A stretch of 64,000 nucleotides of DNA from Ilex aquifolium (GCA_951799425.1 OX637399.1:33453701-33517700); one strand, 5' to 3'; shown: positions 12,197 through 24,420, counted from the stretch's first letter. Numbers and translations are program-made. The notes: a model not told the origin generated them from the sequence alone.

Positions 12197-12530
12197 CTTC
12201 ATGAACTCATTTAAGACAATATAATCAAAATTGTGCCATTAAATCTTTAAGGGTTACTGCCCAAGGGGGCTTTTGTGTACAATAAGTAACACCGAGTTGT
12301 TTAACCTTTTTGTATTTGTTGTTGTTGTTGGTAATTCAACGAACATGTTATGGAGGATCCCATCCCAGACTATAACAACTATGTAATGGCACACACTCCA
12401 AGGAAAGTAAAATTCTAAGGAAGATGTCAGCCTTTAATTGGCCACCACACTTTCCACCATACACTCAAATACACATCTCATTCTGATAAATTTTCTAGTT
12501 CCATATACATTTTTATTCATGTATTGATCG

Positions 12531-14044
12531 GGTTAATAATATTATAATCGAATGCGTAATGAATCATCCCTCATGATGAAACATGTGAGACTAAGACACT
12601 ATCTAGAGGGGCTTAATAGGTTATTGCAATTTAAAGCTTGGACAAAAACCAATTTTAACCTATATCTACCACAATTACATTTTCTCAATTAATTGCTCAA
12701 TTAAGCATGAAAACCCTTTTTTAAAATGAACAACCAAAAAACCATATAGATTGATGTAATGAATTCGTCAATTATTGATTAATACTCAATCTCACACGAT
12801 GATCCCAACCAAGGCATTAACAACCAAAACCACTATTAATGATTGAAAGATAAAACAATCAAGTCATCAAATACATGGTGCATGTGTGAATTGCAAGTAT
12901 AAGAAAATAGTGATAAGGAGACACAAGCAATTGTTGATGCGGAAACCAAACGGGAAATACCACAGGGAACTACTTGGGGTTTACCAAAGCTTAATCCACT
13001 ATCCAAAAGTTGATCTACAATTACTTGAATTTTATATTTCAACCAATACTATGGTTAGACTCTCATTTTCTTCAATAGATCTCTCCACCAAAAGTTCCTC
13101 ATTGATTTAATGGATAGCTTCACTTGAACTCTTCACCACAATGGATTGTTTAGTCCTCGAGTAATCCTCTTTGCCAAAATCCTTGGAATGCACACCTCTT
13201 CAATGGACTTTGGTTGATCTCCAAACTAGATAGTCTTCTCCAATGTGTAAAGTTAGATTAGAGTCTCAAGATGGATTTAGTCTCTAGGGATCTAGGGTTG
13301 TTCACGAATCTCCTAAGGTATAAGAAGTTGAATTTTTCTCAAAAAATAGATTCCCCTAGCTTAGGAAGGCTCCCTCTATTTATAGGTTCAGAATAGTGTT
13401 TGTCTTGGGGAGAATGACCGCTCGAGTAGTGGGAGGGCAGTTAGCACTGGAATGAAAAAGAGATTTAAACTAGAATGTCAGAGCAGGGACCGCTTGAGAG
13501 ACCTCAAGACCGCTCGAATGCCCTGAGAGCGATCCAAAGGGCGCTCTCCTCTGCCCAACTCGTCAGCATTTCCTGATTTTATCCCTAAGTGTTTAGAGAC
13601 CGCTATAGCCTAAGAAAAACTAATAGAGTGTGGTCCCTACTTGTTTTAAAGCGAAAAACTTATCCCCTTAAGCTCTAAAGTGTGTTACTCAAGTAGAATC
13701 CAATGAATAACTCAATCTATCATTTCAAAACGCAGTTAAGGTTTAGAAAATATATTTCAATAAAAAGCCCTAACAGTCATTTTAAGATATTCCAAATTCC
13801 ATTTATAACACTAATGATCCTAAGTCTAATGAATTAAACCAAGAGTTCTTAGGTCTCTACAATCATTACTTTTGTCCTAAGCTTGAAGGTGCATCAGAGT
13901 AATCTCAATATGACATCGTGGCTTGATCTCCTTCACTTCCTTGTCGGTTACAGATTTTAATCTTTGAAACTTGATTACCATGGAATTATATTGAGATTAT
14001 ATAAGACTTCATGGAATTAGTCAATTATAAACATGATCCTAATA
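12531..14044. mobile_element. 1.5-kb insertion downstream of gene A with 5-bp target duplication
   Basis: GATCG occurs on both sides (12,526-12,530 and 14,045-14,049). Paralogue B retains the unfilled site: reverse-complemented around 21,825 it reads TGTTGATCAAAATACTG, against TATTGATCG...GATCGCAATACTG here. The insert begins GGTTAATAATATT and has no recognisable coding region or TG...CA ends. A 5-bp duplication fits an LTR-retrotransposon remnant or a CACTA element, but I cannot assign a family. Confidence 0.55.
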
Positions 14045-14595
14045 GATCGCAATACTGATTTAAGCATCGGAGAGTCTTCCCCTGAACGTCGGGGGAGACC
14101 TCTAAACTTCTATCTATTTTGCAGCTCACAAATGGGTCAATATCCGAAGACTATCCGAAGACCTCTAAACTTCTGTCTATTTTTTAGGGGTTGATATCTC
14201 TATCTTGGCCTTGTAAAGATTCTAGTGTAGAGCTCCCAAATTGCAGATGTGCTCAGCAGTCGCATAACCCATTAGCCTGAATGAATTAGCGTTGATGTGT
14301 ATGAAAAATTGAGAGAGATGACATTGTCGTACCCCCCATGTGCGAGTAAGATATGTTTGATATTGGGTTTGGGTCATGGAATCAAATCAGGGCGCTAATG
14401 GTGGGTCGACCCAATTAAAGAATGTCAAGAGATATGTCTTTTGGAGGAGTCCTTTATCACCCAATGGATGTGTCTGTTAAACCACTAACATGCACATCCC
14501 TCTCCAAGACACCTATTTAGTAGTCTATGTAAACCCCAAGGCATCCCAATAGACATCATCAGAAAATGTTCTCTTAACGTACAATTTATATCCTA

Positions 14596-14633
<38 letters not shown>

Positions 14634-15478
14634 GAAGAAAAGCTTTTGTGTTGTGGAAAATCCAGTGTTTATTCTTATTGTGTAACAACACCATATCGCT
14701 AGAGCAAGCAGAAAAAGGTTGTAATTTCATATTTAAAGTACGTGGAACATCTTTTATAAATTTCGGGATTAAAGCAAATAACATATGTCTTTAATCCTAC
14801 GTTTCCGCACTATGTATATAATTCCCAATATAAACCAAGTTGATTCAAAATAAATGATATGTTACTTGCCTTGGAACAACTGTTAATATTGTTGTATTCT
14901 CCAATTAACCTGGTAACTACAACAAATTTTCTTCTTAAATACCTTGAAATTATCAACAACCATAAGTATGACACTCCACCACTCAAATTGTTTAGAGATA
15001 CAATTTCTAGCAGAATTAAAAAAGGCACTTTTCTGGATAACACGATCTCCAGGGTCCATAAAAATTGAGTAGGATTCAGGTGCACAAGATGGTCCATCAT
15101 TGACTACTTCCAACTTCTTTTCACCCACAACCCAAATTTTATTTTTTTTTTTTTTTTTTTTTGAGATTCTTCAAACCCAAGAATTGAACCTTCTTCTTTG
15201 CATCCAGAAAGGTAAGAACCTTCTTCTTAGTGCCTTTTTTTTATCAAAAGATCTCTCAATCTTCTCAAAAGATTGATAGTTTCTTTAAGGAAAGGCAACA
15301 CATATCTGGCATATAAATCCACTTGATGAGCCATAGACAGCAACAAAACAAGACTTATGGGCATGTAGATCATCCACAACACAGCAGCACCATATCACAA
15401 CATTCTGGGAATATAGATCATCCAAAGTTGAGCAATAAACACCAGTCATCACATTTGCGGCAACATGACCAAAGAGCA
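14045..15478. other. No confident gene; paralogous downstream DNA then unassigned sequence
   Basis: 14,045-14,160 is homologous to sequence downstream of B and C. A pure (CT)n tract lies at about 14,602-14,632. Short minus-strand open stretches at 14,883-15,128 and 15,285-15,506 do not match anything I recognise and have no supporting splice context. An 18-T run at about 15,144-15,161 and TTCTTC repeats follow. Confidence 0.4.
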
Positions 15479-15865
15479 TTACAAGAAATTGGTCTTTGAA
15501 CTGCAAAAATTAAATGTGTAAAAATTGTTACTAAATCTTTTAGTGACAATTTTTTTGTTGCCACTGGGCTGTGGCAGCAATGTGAAAAATGTCACTAAAT
15601 GTGTAATATTTAGCCACAATAATTATTGTAGCAAATTAAGGTAACTTTGGCCCTAAAATGTACTAAGTCGCCACTAAAAGTACCAAATGAAAGATTAAGA
15701 TTTAATTTTAGTGGCAATAATTAATGGTGGCTAAAAATGTACTTTTTACCCACAATTTAAAACCACCACTATATGTTTTGAGCACTTTTAGAGACAACTC
15801 ATTGTTGCGGCTAAAACTTTAAAATTCTCTTACTCACATACCTACCCTTTATATATGTGTGTGTC
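15479..15865 (+). mobile_element. CACTA-like terminal fragment
   Basis: Starts CATTACAAGAAATTGG, resembling the CACTACAAGAAAA terminus of plant CACTA elements, followed by many short direct and inverted TAGTGACAA/TTGCCACT/GTGGCTAAA motifs typical of CACTA subterminal regions. It is cut on the right by LINE copy 2. No transposase is seen. Confidence 0.45.
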
Positions 15866-17136
15866 AACTGATTGGATTGAAGGGGCAGGTTAGTGCCTCT
15901 TTGTTAGATAGCCGACACGTGCTCCTGATGTGTGACCTTGAGGAGGATTATACCCGTCTATGGGTGAAGCAGGCTTGGTCGGTTTATGGCAGAGAGATGC
16001 GCATGTTTAAGTGGACTCCACAGTTTTGTTGTACTGAGGAATCACCCATAGTTCCTATCTGGATTTCATTCCCATATTTACCAGTCCACTTTGTGCGCTC
16101 ACAGGATGCACTATTCTCGATAGCATCGGCGATTGGGACGCCTTTACGGGTTGATCAGGCAACAGCGAGTTTGAGTCGACCTTCAGTTGCCAGGGTGCTG
16201 GTTGAGTACGATGTCACATGGAGGCAGGTACCTAGGATTAGGATCGGCAGACAGGAGACTGGATTTTGGCAGGATGTGCTTTACGAGGATGTACCACAAT
16301 ATTGTACTGGGTGTCGACATTTGGGCCATTCAGTGGAGACCTGCATCACCCACTCCCAGGCCGGGGAGGGGGTCAGTGGAGACAGGCCACAGCAGGGTCG
16401 AGGCGATGGCCAGCAGAGGACTAGACCACAGGAGGGTGCAGGCCCAGCCCGTACTGTTCCCCATAGGAATACCTCAGGGGGAGTGACAGATGCTGTTACC
16501 GTTGTTCCTTCCCCTAGGGCCGTAGTTGATACTGCTTTGGAGTCTGTTTCAGTTGCTCCTGTCCAGCTTGTTGAGCCGCGTAATATGGGTGAGCCTGTGA
16601 TTGTGGTCAGTTCGGATACTATTCCTACTAATGTTGTGCAGGAGCAGAGTTTGTACCCCGATCCTTCAGTTGACACAGTTTTTGAGCTAGTCCGTGATGG
16701 ACCTGTGACTACCCCGGCCGTTCATCCGTCTATTCGTGAGCTTCGAGGGGTTCAGAGCACCTCGGTTGTCACAGTTTCTGAGAGACGTAGAGATAAGGGT
16801 GTTGTGACTTCTAGTCGGCCCACAGATTGCACCACTTCGACTGATATTCCTCTTATCCCTAGATTGTCTGCTGGGGTTGAGAGTCATTCTACTGGAGATA
16901 TATCATCTGATGAGTCATTGGGTGGTGATGTTGGATCCTTTTCTGACCCACATGAGGGTCTTTCTCAGCCTGGAAGAGCTTTAGTTCCTTATGATGCTTC
17001 ACAGTCCAGTAGGCAGGTTCCGTTACGTAGATCTCAGCGTATTAGTAGGGGAGGTAGAGCAGGCAGAAAAGGTAGAGGTGGTAAGCCTGGACGTGGGACG
17101 CTTAGTGTGGTTCTTCCACTCCTTTCTGATGATTAG
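15866..17136 (+). pseudogene. LINE copy 2 ORF1, N-terminally truncated but otherwise open
   Basis: The open frame runs without a stop from the truncation point to TAG at 17,134-17,136. It contains the DUF4283-like region (SLLDSRHVLLMCDLEEDYT), a CCHC zinc knuckle (CTGCRHLGHSVETC) and a basic, Arg/Gly-rich C-terminus. The upstream in-frame GTG near 15,859 belongs to flanking DNA and is not a real start. Compared with copy 1 about 190 N-terminal residues are lost. Confidence 0.8.
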
Positions 17137-20100
17137 TACACTCATATGGAATATCAGAGGGATCAGCCAGGCCTCTTCGATTAGGAGGCTCAGGAAGCTG
17201 ATCCGCTTACACCACTTATCGATGTTTTGTATTTTGGAGCCTTTTGTTGACCGGGATCGGTTGGAGTCTTTCAGGATTCGTTTGCATATAGAGCACAATT
17301 TTTGCTCTATTTCGGGGAAGATTTGGATCTTTTGGTCTTCCCCTTTTTGGTTGGAGGTTATTCAGGATAATGGTCAGGTGGTTCATTGCCAGGTGCGTCA
17401 TTCTTCCTTACCGGATCCAGTTTTTATTTCTTTTGTGTATGCTAGTTGCGTAGCTTCTGTTAGGCAGGGTTTGTGGGATTCCTTGACACAGTTTGGGAGC
17501 ATTCATGATGGTCCGTGGATGGTTGGTGGGGATTTCAACGTTGTTGAGTCCCATTCTGAGATTCGGGGGGGGCCATACACAATCTCAGTCTGCTATTGAT
17601 GCATTTTCCCTAGCTTTGTTGTCTAGTGGTTTAGAGGATGCTGGGTTTGAGGGTACTCCGTTCACATGGACGAATGGACGTACTTGGAGGAGATTGGATA
17701 GAGTAGTGATAAATGCTCAGTGGAGTTCTTATTTTTTCGTGTTTCGAGTGGCTCACCTGAACCGGACTTGTTCAGATCATTCACCATTGTTGATTTCTGG
17801 AGATCAGCGTCAGAGCAGAGGGCCGAGCCGGTTCAAGTTTCTTCACACTTGGACCAAGCACGGAGATTTTCTGGAGGTTGTACGGCAGAGCTGGACTATT
17901 CCTGTGTTCGCTTCAGGGATGTCTGCGTTTCAATCGAAGCTTATTCGATTGAAACAAACCCTGAAGGTCTGGAACAAGGAAGTGTTCGGCAATGTGTTTC
18001 AGCGAGTTCAGGAGGCAGAGGCCGAGGTTAGTAGGAGAGAGGTGGCACATGATCAGTCAGGGTCTCCATCAGATCGGGCTTCCCTTCATCAGGCCAGGGC
18101 TGAGTTGCAGCAGGCATTACAGTGTGAGGAGTCCTTTATGAGACAGCAGTCCCGTGTCCGCTGGCTTCGAGAGGGGGATTCGAACTCCCGCTTCTTTCAT
18201 GCTTCAGTGAGGAAGAAGCGGCATGTTCTTTCAATCCATCGGATCCGGGGTGATGACGGAGAGTGGATTACTGAGCCTAGGGCTATTGGTACTTCGACAG
18301 TTTCATTTTTTCAGGGATTGTTCTCTCTGGGGGCTGGTCAGGTTGAGATTGCAGATTTTTCGACTATTCCAGCTATTGTGACGGATGCAGATGATGTTGG
18401 GTTGTGTGCTATGCCGACTTTGGAGGAGGTGAGACAGGTCGTATTCTCTATTGATTCAGATAGTGCGCCTGGGCCGGATGGTTTTTGCAGTCGTTTTTAT
18501 CAGTTTTGCTGGGACATTGTGGGAGCAGATTTTCTGGCTGCAGTTCAGGATTACTTCCGGGGTTCTCCTATGCCTCGAGGATTCATGAGTACGTTGGTGG
18601 TGCTTTTGCCCAAGAAGGAGTCACCTTCTACTTGGGCAGATTTTAGGCCGATCAGTCTATGTAACGTGAGCAACAAGGTGCTGACGAAGATCCTCATTTC
18701 TCGTCTGTCGTCCTTGTTGCCGCGTATCATATCACCGACGCAGAGTGGGTTTGTGCAGGGCCGAGTGTTACAGGATAGTGTTCTTTTAGCTCAGGAGTTG
18801 GTGCATGATTTGGGGAGAGGTTCCCGGGGTGGGAACGTCGTGTTGAAGCTAGATATGGCTAAAGCATATGACAGGATGTCTTGGACATTCATTCTCCAGA
18901 TGTTGCGGGCTTTTGGGTTCTCTGAGGGCTGGATTTCTTTGGTTCGGCGGGCTATCTGGGGGCCGTGGTTTTCTGTGATGGTGAATGGGGTCAATCAAGG
19001 CTTTTTCCAGTCGCAGGGGGGGCTGCGGCAGGGTGACCCCCCTCTCTCCTTGTTTGTTCATCATTGCTGCAGAGTATCTATCTCGAGGCTTGGACTCTCT
19101 GTATGCTCGATTTCCGGGGGTGGGATATAGTACTGGAGTTGGGGTTTCGGTTTCCCATTTGGCTTTTGCTGATGACATTATTATTTTTACTAATGGGTGC
19201 CGGTCGAGCTTGCAGCGAGTTATGGATTTTCTTCATCACTATGAGGCTGCCTCTGGTCAGTTAGTTAGTCAGGCTAAAAGCAGTTTCTATATCAGTTCGC
19301 GTGCCTCGCATTCTAGAGAGGTGATTGCAAGGCAGACCACTTGTTTTCAGAGGCGTGACTTTCCGTTTATTTATCTGGGGTGCCCTATCTACTTGGGTCA
19401 TCTCCGGATCTCGTACTTTGATGAGATGATTCGGAAGGTGCGCGATCGGATTTCTGGATGGGCGAATCGCTTGCTCTCCTTTGGAGGTAAGCTCACTCTG
19501 ATTCGGCATGTGCTCGCATCGATGCCAATTCACTTGTTTCACGTGTTGAGGCCTCCTGCGGATGTTTTTCACCAGTTAGAGAGGTTGTTCACACGTTTCT
19601 TGTGGGGTGATACAGCTACTCATCGAAGGATTCACTGGTGTCACTGGGCTGAGGTATGTTTCCCTGTAGAGGAGGGCGGCTTAGGGGTGCGTTCTTTTTC
19701 TGACGTAGTCGAGGCTTGTGAGGTGAAGCTCTGGTGGAGTTTTCGGGCTCAACAGTCACTTTGGTCCACTTTTATGAAGGCCAAGTACTGTAGATCCACC
19801 CATCCTGGGCTGATTGAGTTTCGTTACCCAGCTTCACCTCTTTGGAGGCGGTTGTGTGGGATTCGATCCGTGGCTGAGCCGAGGATCAGATGGTTAGTAC
19901 GGTCTGGTGAGGTCAGCTTCTGGTATGATTGTTGGTTGGGGGATTACCCATTGACTTTAGTGTATCCGGGGGCAGCTTCTGGGGTTCCTGTTTCTACTTA
20001 CTGGAGGGGTCGGCAGTGGGACAGAGGCCGATTGTTGGGGATTTTGCCTCCTCCAGTTATTGAGCAGATTGTGCAGATTCCGATTCCAGAGCAGGGGATT

Positions 20101-21231
20101 GATCAGATGAGGTGGAGGTTGTCTTTGGATGGGAATTTTTCATTGAGGACTGTTTGGGCTGATATTCGGGGTGTGGCTCCAGTTCGTGCTGGGTTTTCTT
20201 GTGTCTGGTAGAGGCATATTCCGACTCAGATCTCCTTCTTTATGTGGCGGTTGTTTCATGGTTTCCTGGCCACAGATGATGGCTTAGAGAGACGGGGTTT
20301 TCATGTAGTATCCCGGTGTGTGTGTGGTGGGGCTGTTGAGACTCTTAGACATCTTTTTCTGGATTGTCCGCTTGCAGTTCAGGTGTGGGGTCACTTTTAT
20401 CGGATGTTTGGGATCAGATGTTGGCCGTTTCAGTCTCCTTATGCTTTGATGCTTCATTGGCGGCGTTGTGCTCCTTCTGCAGGTCACGTGCGAGTATTGC
20501 TACCGTGCTTCATTCTGTGGCACTTATGGAAGGCGCGTAATGCTTATAGGTTTGATGGACAGGCCTTTCAGGTGACCGTTGTGATTCAGAGGGTTATGAC
20601 CGATATACAGTTGGTGGGGCTGGCTTTTGGGTTTGCTCCAAGTCAGTTGCGTCGGGATGAGTCAGTTGAGTTTGTAGGTTCTCTTAGGGTCTTGGTTCCT
20701 CGGCCTCGACCTCTTCGCTTGGTTGCTTGGACTCGTCCTGTAGCGGGTTGCCTGAAGATCAGCGTTGACGGCTGTTCTAAAGGCAATCCGGGACTGTCTG
20801 CCGCAGGGGGTATTATTCGAGACCACCAGGGTCGGGTACTTAGGGCTTTTTGCTCGTTTCTGGGGCATCAGCCTATTCTGTATGCGGAGTTGCAGGCAGT
20901 ATGTGCTGGGTTGGAGTTGGCCGTAGATTTGGGAGCTTCAGAGTTAGTAGTGGAGTCAGATTCAGCTACAGTGGTTTCTTGGGTTTCTTCTCAGGGTACT
21001 GGGTGCTGGGTTTATGCTTACCTGCTTGCTCGGATTCGGGTTCTGTGTGTTTCTCTCTCGGCTCGCGTCTGCCACGTCCTACGAGAGGCGAATCAGGCTG
21101 CAGACTTCATGGCTAATTGGGCTTGCTCTCAGCAGCTCAATCAACGATTCCCTGATTCGTCATCCCTTCCTTCTGGGATTGCAGGCATCCTTGCCTTGGA
21201 CGCTCGACAGACCCCTCACGTTCGTCGTTGA
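17129..21231 (+). pseudogene. LINE copy 2 ORF2: endonuclease-RT-RNase H with three lesions
   Basis: The ATG at 17,129 overlaps the ORF1 stop by 8 bp (ATGATTAG). Domains in order: AP-endonuclease (WNIRG; GGDFNVVESHS; SDHSPLL), reverse transcriptase (LDMAKAYDRMSW; QGD motif; FADDIIIF), a zinc-binding RT-associated region, and RNase H (KISVDGCSKGNPG, LYAELQAVCAG, VVESDS, then HVLREANQAAD). Length would be about 1,365 aa. Lesions seen: a G-run indel near 17,565-17,572, a one-base C insertion in the QGDPLSP codons near 19,039-19,044, and a nonsense TAG at 20,208-20,210 where copy 1 has CAG. It is therefore not competent on its own. Confidence 0.88.
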
Positions 21232-21481
21232 GTTTTATTTTAATTGATGTTTCCTATTATTTTGTTCTGTGGGGAATTCCCACTTTGCTTTTCTATTTAT
21301 TTATTTTTCATGTTTTTGGTGGTGAGTCACCTCGTTTTTGCTTTGACTTTCTTCCACTTCTGGAGGCTTGGCTTTATGACCTCCTCCCTTGTACATTTTT
21401 CCGTTTAGTTATATATACTGGTAGGGGTCTTGCCAAACCCCCCACCCACATTGGGTGGTTTTGAGAAAAAAAAAAAAAAAA

Positions 21482-22264
21482 CATCCAAATACTAGATTCT
21501 CAAAATGTATATATCTACAATCCATCACTATAAGAAAACGAAAAAATAAATAAGCAAAATGAGGTCATGATTAAGATAGCGAGTGTGGAAGGGTGATGGA
21601 ACAGATTCTCAGAACTGATAATAATCAAGCAGTTTTTAAAATAATGTTTAAATAACAATAATTGCACTCCAAAAATCCGGCAATCAACAAATCAGCAAAG
21701 AATATTGAGGTGTACCTTTTAGTCTTCGAATATTGACCTCTGTGTGAGCTGCAAAATAGACAAAAGGTCAGAGGTCTTTCCCGGTGTTCTGTCGGGGGAA
21801 GGCCCTCCAATGTTTAAATCAGTATTTTGATCAACACATGAATAAAAAAATATATGGAATTAGAAAAATTATCAAAAGGAGTTGGGTATTTGAGTGTATG
21901 GTACAGTGCTACGTGCTCTTACCGGCCTCCCTTACCTGGGTCTTACTCCTACCACTGACAAATGAGTTCCTTACTTCTTATTTGTGGAAAGTATGGTGGC
22001 CAGCTAAAAGCTGACGTCCTCCTTCGAATTATACTTTCTTTGGGGTGTATACCATCAAATCGCTTTACATCATTTACGTAGTTGTTATAGTTTAAATATG
22101 GCATCCACCATAAAACATGTTCGTTGAATAACCAACAACAACAGCAACAACAAATATAAAAAGATCCACCAACTTAGTATCATTTATTTTACACAAAAGC
22201 CCTCTTGGGCACTAACCCTTAAAAGGCACGATTTTTATTATACTGTCTTAAATGGTCCATGAAG
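21482..22264 (-). other. Downstream region of gene B, no gene seen
   Basis: Begins with a CACTATAAGAAAAC motif (about 21,527), possibly a second CACTA-type terminus. From about 21,640 on it is homologous in inverse orientation to the DNA downstream of A and C (for example the TTGTTGTTGTTG tract and CTATAACAACTA). It serves as the empty site for the 12,531-14,044 insertion. Confidence 0.5.
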
Positions 22265-23004
22265 TTAGAAAATAACACAAGCGTTTGTTGGTCTGCCTGC
22301 CACAACTCTAGCATAATGTGCTGGCATAGGAAGAGGATATTCATTATCTATGTCTCCCGTTACTGTCAATTTCTTCTCGTTGTTGTCCATGACGATCGTA
22401 TCAACCCCTGCAAAATTACAAACCAAAAAAACTTAAACTTGAGAAATTATTAGTTTTCATGATCCGGGTTGTTGCTGCTAAGAGTTCATTAAGTCTGATC
22501 TATAAAGGCTCTTTAAGAAAATACCTAAGAGGCCAGAGACTGTCATATTGGTTTTTTGCATGGCTTTGTCATCCTGTATCGCCAATTTCAACGTCACTTC
22601 CTGTGAGGAAAAAAGAAGAGCAAAACCAACACATATTTTGATTGCATATGAGGTTAATAACAAAACCCATCAAGAAGTATATGTATGTATACTTATGTAT
22701 CTGTTAAGAGTAAGTAGCTGAATAGGTATTGAATTTATAGGAAGCCAACAAAATGACATTATTAAAGAGTTGGATTAAGCAGAGATTTTAATTTTAACTA
22801 AACAAAAACCTATCAAAGTCATGCATGTAGAGTTCTGAGATAAACAAAAACAAATTCTAAAAAACTCTTGGAAATTTTACATGCTTACAACTTTTGCGTG
22901 TCTATGTTTAAATAAAGGGAAAATTGGAATCCCGACAAGTTTCATGGTAGAAAGCAACAAAAAGTCATCTGAACATGGAGTAGAGTGAGATTTCTTACCT
23001 CCAT
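22265..23004 (-). CDS. Small HIPP-like protein B (truncated HMA domain, CaaX box), 3 exons, intact
   Basis: Minus-strand exons 22,999-23,004, 22,525-22,600 and 22,265-22,407 have exactly the same lengths (6, 76, 143 bp) and phases as gene A and encode 74 aa. The HMA-like half is present (VTLKLAIQDDKAMQK; GVDTIVMDNNEKKLT; GDID), again without CxxC. The linker is YPLPMP and the end is CVIF. A terminal Phe changes the expected prenyl-transferase preference compared with the Ser of A. Introns are about 398 and 117 bp with GT-AG ends. It converges on gene A and diverges from gene C. This is the least disturbed copy and the best reference for the family. Confidence 0.75.
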
Positions 23005-23118
23005 GTTCTTTTGAAGTGTAAAGATCTAAGTAGTGGTCCAAGAGAAAGTTATAGATCAATGCCTCAAGGAAGAAGAAGATAATGTAAAGAGCCTACCAAA
23101 CTGCAGGTACCCTGAATG

Positions 23119-23127
23119 CATTTTATA
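23119..23127 (-). promoter_or_regulatory. TATA box of gene B
   Basis: Minus strand reads TATAAAATG about 115-125 bp upstream of the ATG, the position conserved in all paralogues. It is separated from upstream sequence by a 9-T and 22-G homopolymer block (23,137-23,167). Confidence 0.6.
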
Positions 23128-23136
23128 GTGACTGAC

Positions 23137-23167
23137 TTTTTTTTTGGGGGGGGGGGGGGGGGGGGGG
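23137..23167 (+). repeat. Poly-T/poly-G block next to the gene B promoter
   Basis: Nine T then about 22 G on the plus strand. The equivalent position in A is a C-rich run (10,452-10,470) and in E an interrupted G run. On the minus (coding) strand it is C-rich immediately before the core promoter. The exact length may suffer from sequencing slippage. Confidence 0.7.
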
Positions 23168-23359
23168 AGACGAGTCAAGGTTAATAGCCTACAATCAGAA
23201 TTTTGTAGTGATATATGGAAAAAGATGTATGGAGGAAACAACTGCGTGTTTTCATCATGCTTTATATTTTGGAATATAGTTTGTGCATCTGAAAATGAAA
23301 GCAACGTTATCTTACATGTTTAGACTCTCTTTCAATTTCGGCAAACACTAGCTTCTTAA

Positions 23360-23971
23360 GGGTCCATTTAGATATGAAGAAAAAATTAATGAAAAGTGAA
23401 ATTGACAAGCAATGAAGTGACGGAAAGAAAGAAAAATGAAAAGAGATACATTTAGCTATGGATTTGGTTAGCATTAAAAGTTTGTAAGTTCAGAAAATTT
23501 ACATTTTATTATTTGAAAGATAAGAAAGTTACAAGAAAATATTCATAGTTGTCCAGATTATCCTTAACAATTTTAAACTTGACTAAATAGTAAAAAAAAA
23601 AAAAATGTATTACACTTCACAATTGGAAAAGAAAAAAGTGGTTCCTAGGCTAGTTTTGGGATAATGCCCGACCCAACACCAATGGGACAAATTATATGGT
23701 TGGCACAACCCATACATAGCTTTTTAAATTAATGAACAATAGAATATTTAAGGAGAACGAAGGGCAAAATGGGAACTCAAATTATCCATGGCCACTTTCT
23801 TGTTTTTTCTTGTGTTTTTTGAAAGAAAATAAAAGGTTGGTTTTTTGTGGAAAAATCTATGCATGTGGGAAAATTAAATTTTCCACTGTTTTCCATTTTA
23901 TGTTAACTAAATGCATAATAGATTTGAAAATGTTTTCTTTCTTGCATTATCTCGCTAAACAAACGAACCAT
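23360..23971 (-). mobile_element. PIF/Harbinger-like MITE in the promoter of B
   Basis: Homologue of the E element, with ends GGGTCCATTTAGATATG and CGCTAAACAAACGAACC and flanking TAA/TTA. Diverged but collinear with the elements in A, C, D and E. Confidence 0.6.
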
Positions 23972-23984
23972 TAATTTAACGAGC

Positions 23985-24420
23985 ACACGACTTGTTAAAT
24001 CTTTTCACAAAACAACTTGGGGCCTGTGTCTTTCTCTTTCTTCATTGACGTATTTTGAGTGTGTAGAATATGAAAATGTCATCGTCTTACACGTTTGGTC
24101 TCCATTTCAGTTTTGGCAAACACAAGCCTCTCAAAGTTGAGGTAGATTGTACTATTAAATCTTTCCACGAAGCTTTTTCAGGGCCCGTGTCTGTCTCTTT
24201 CTTCATTGACATATTTGAGCATTAGGAATATGAAACCGACAGCGTCTTACATGTTTGGACTCTCTTTTCTTTCGGCAAACACTAGCTTCTGCAAGTTGAT
24301 GATCATGACACTTTTGAAACATTCCACGAAGTAACTCAAGGGATTGACTTTGTCTCTTTCTTCATTGACATAGTTTGAGTTTTGAAATATGAAAGCGGTG
24401 TATACATATGTTTGGACTCT
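23985..24420 (-). repeat. Degenerate ~160-bp tandem repeats upstream of B
   Basis: Three units with landmarks at about 24,006, 24,166 and 24,325, spaced about 160 bp. Each holds CATGTTTGG or a variant, CTTCATTGAC and CCACGAAG on the plus strand. Confidence 0.65.

Larger units (their letters stand above)
15866..21481 (+). mobile_element. LINE copy 2 (L1-clade), 5'-truncated, relatively young
   Basis: Homology with LINE copy 1 begins abruptly at CAACTGATTGGATTG (about 15,864), inside ORF1. The 5' leader and ORF1 N-terminus are missing, the usual result of incomplete reverse transcription. The 3' end is a 16-A tail (21,466-21,481). ORF2 has only about three disabling changes against many in copy 1, so this insertion is the younger of the two. 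It lies in opposite orientation to copy 1. I found no convincing target duplication. Confidence 0.85.

Noticed and set aside
14810..15506. Minus-strand frames of 73-96 aa
   Set aside because: No domain recognised, conflicting frames, adjacent to CACTA-like DNA. Not enough to call a gene.
15859..15866. Possible start codon for ORF1 of LINE copy 2
   Set aside because: The codon is GTG and lies in flanking DNA before the truncation point. The real N-terminus is missing.
15840..21500. Target-site duplication for LINE copy 2
   Set aside because: I compared flanks (TATATATGTGTGTGT and ACATCCAAATACTAG) and found no convincing match.
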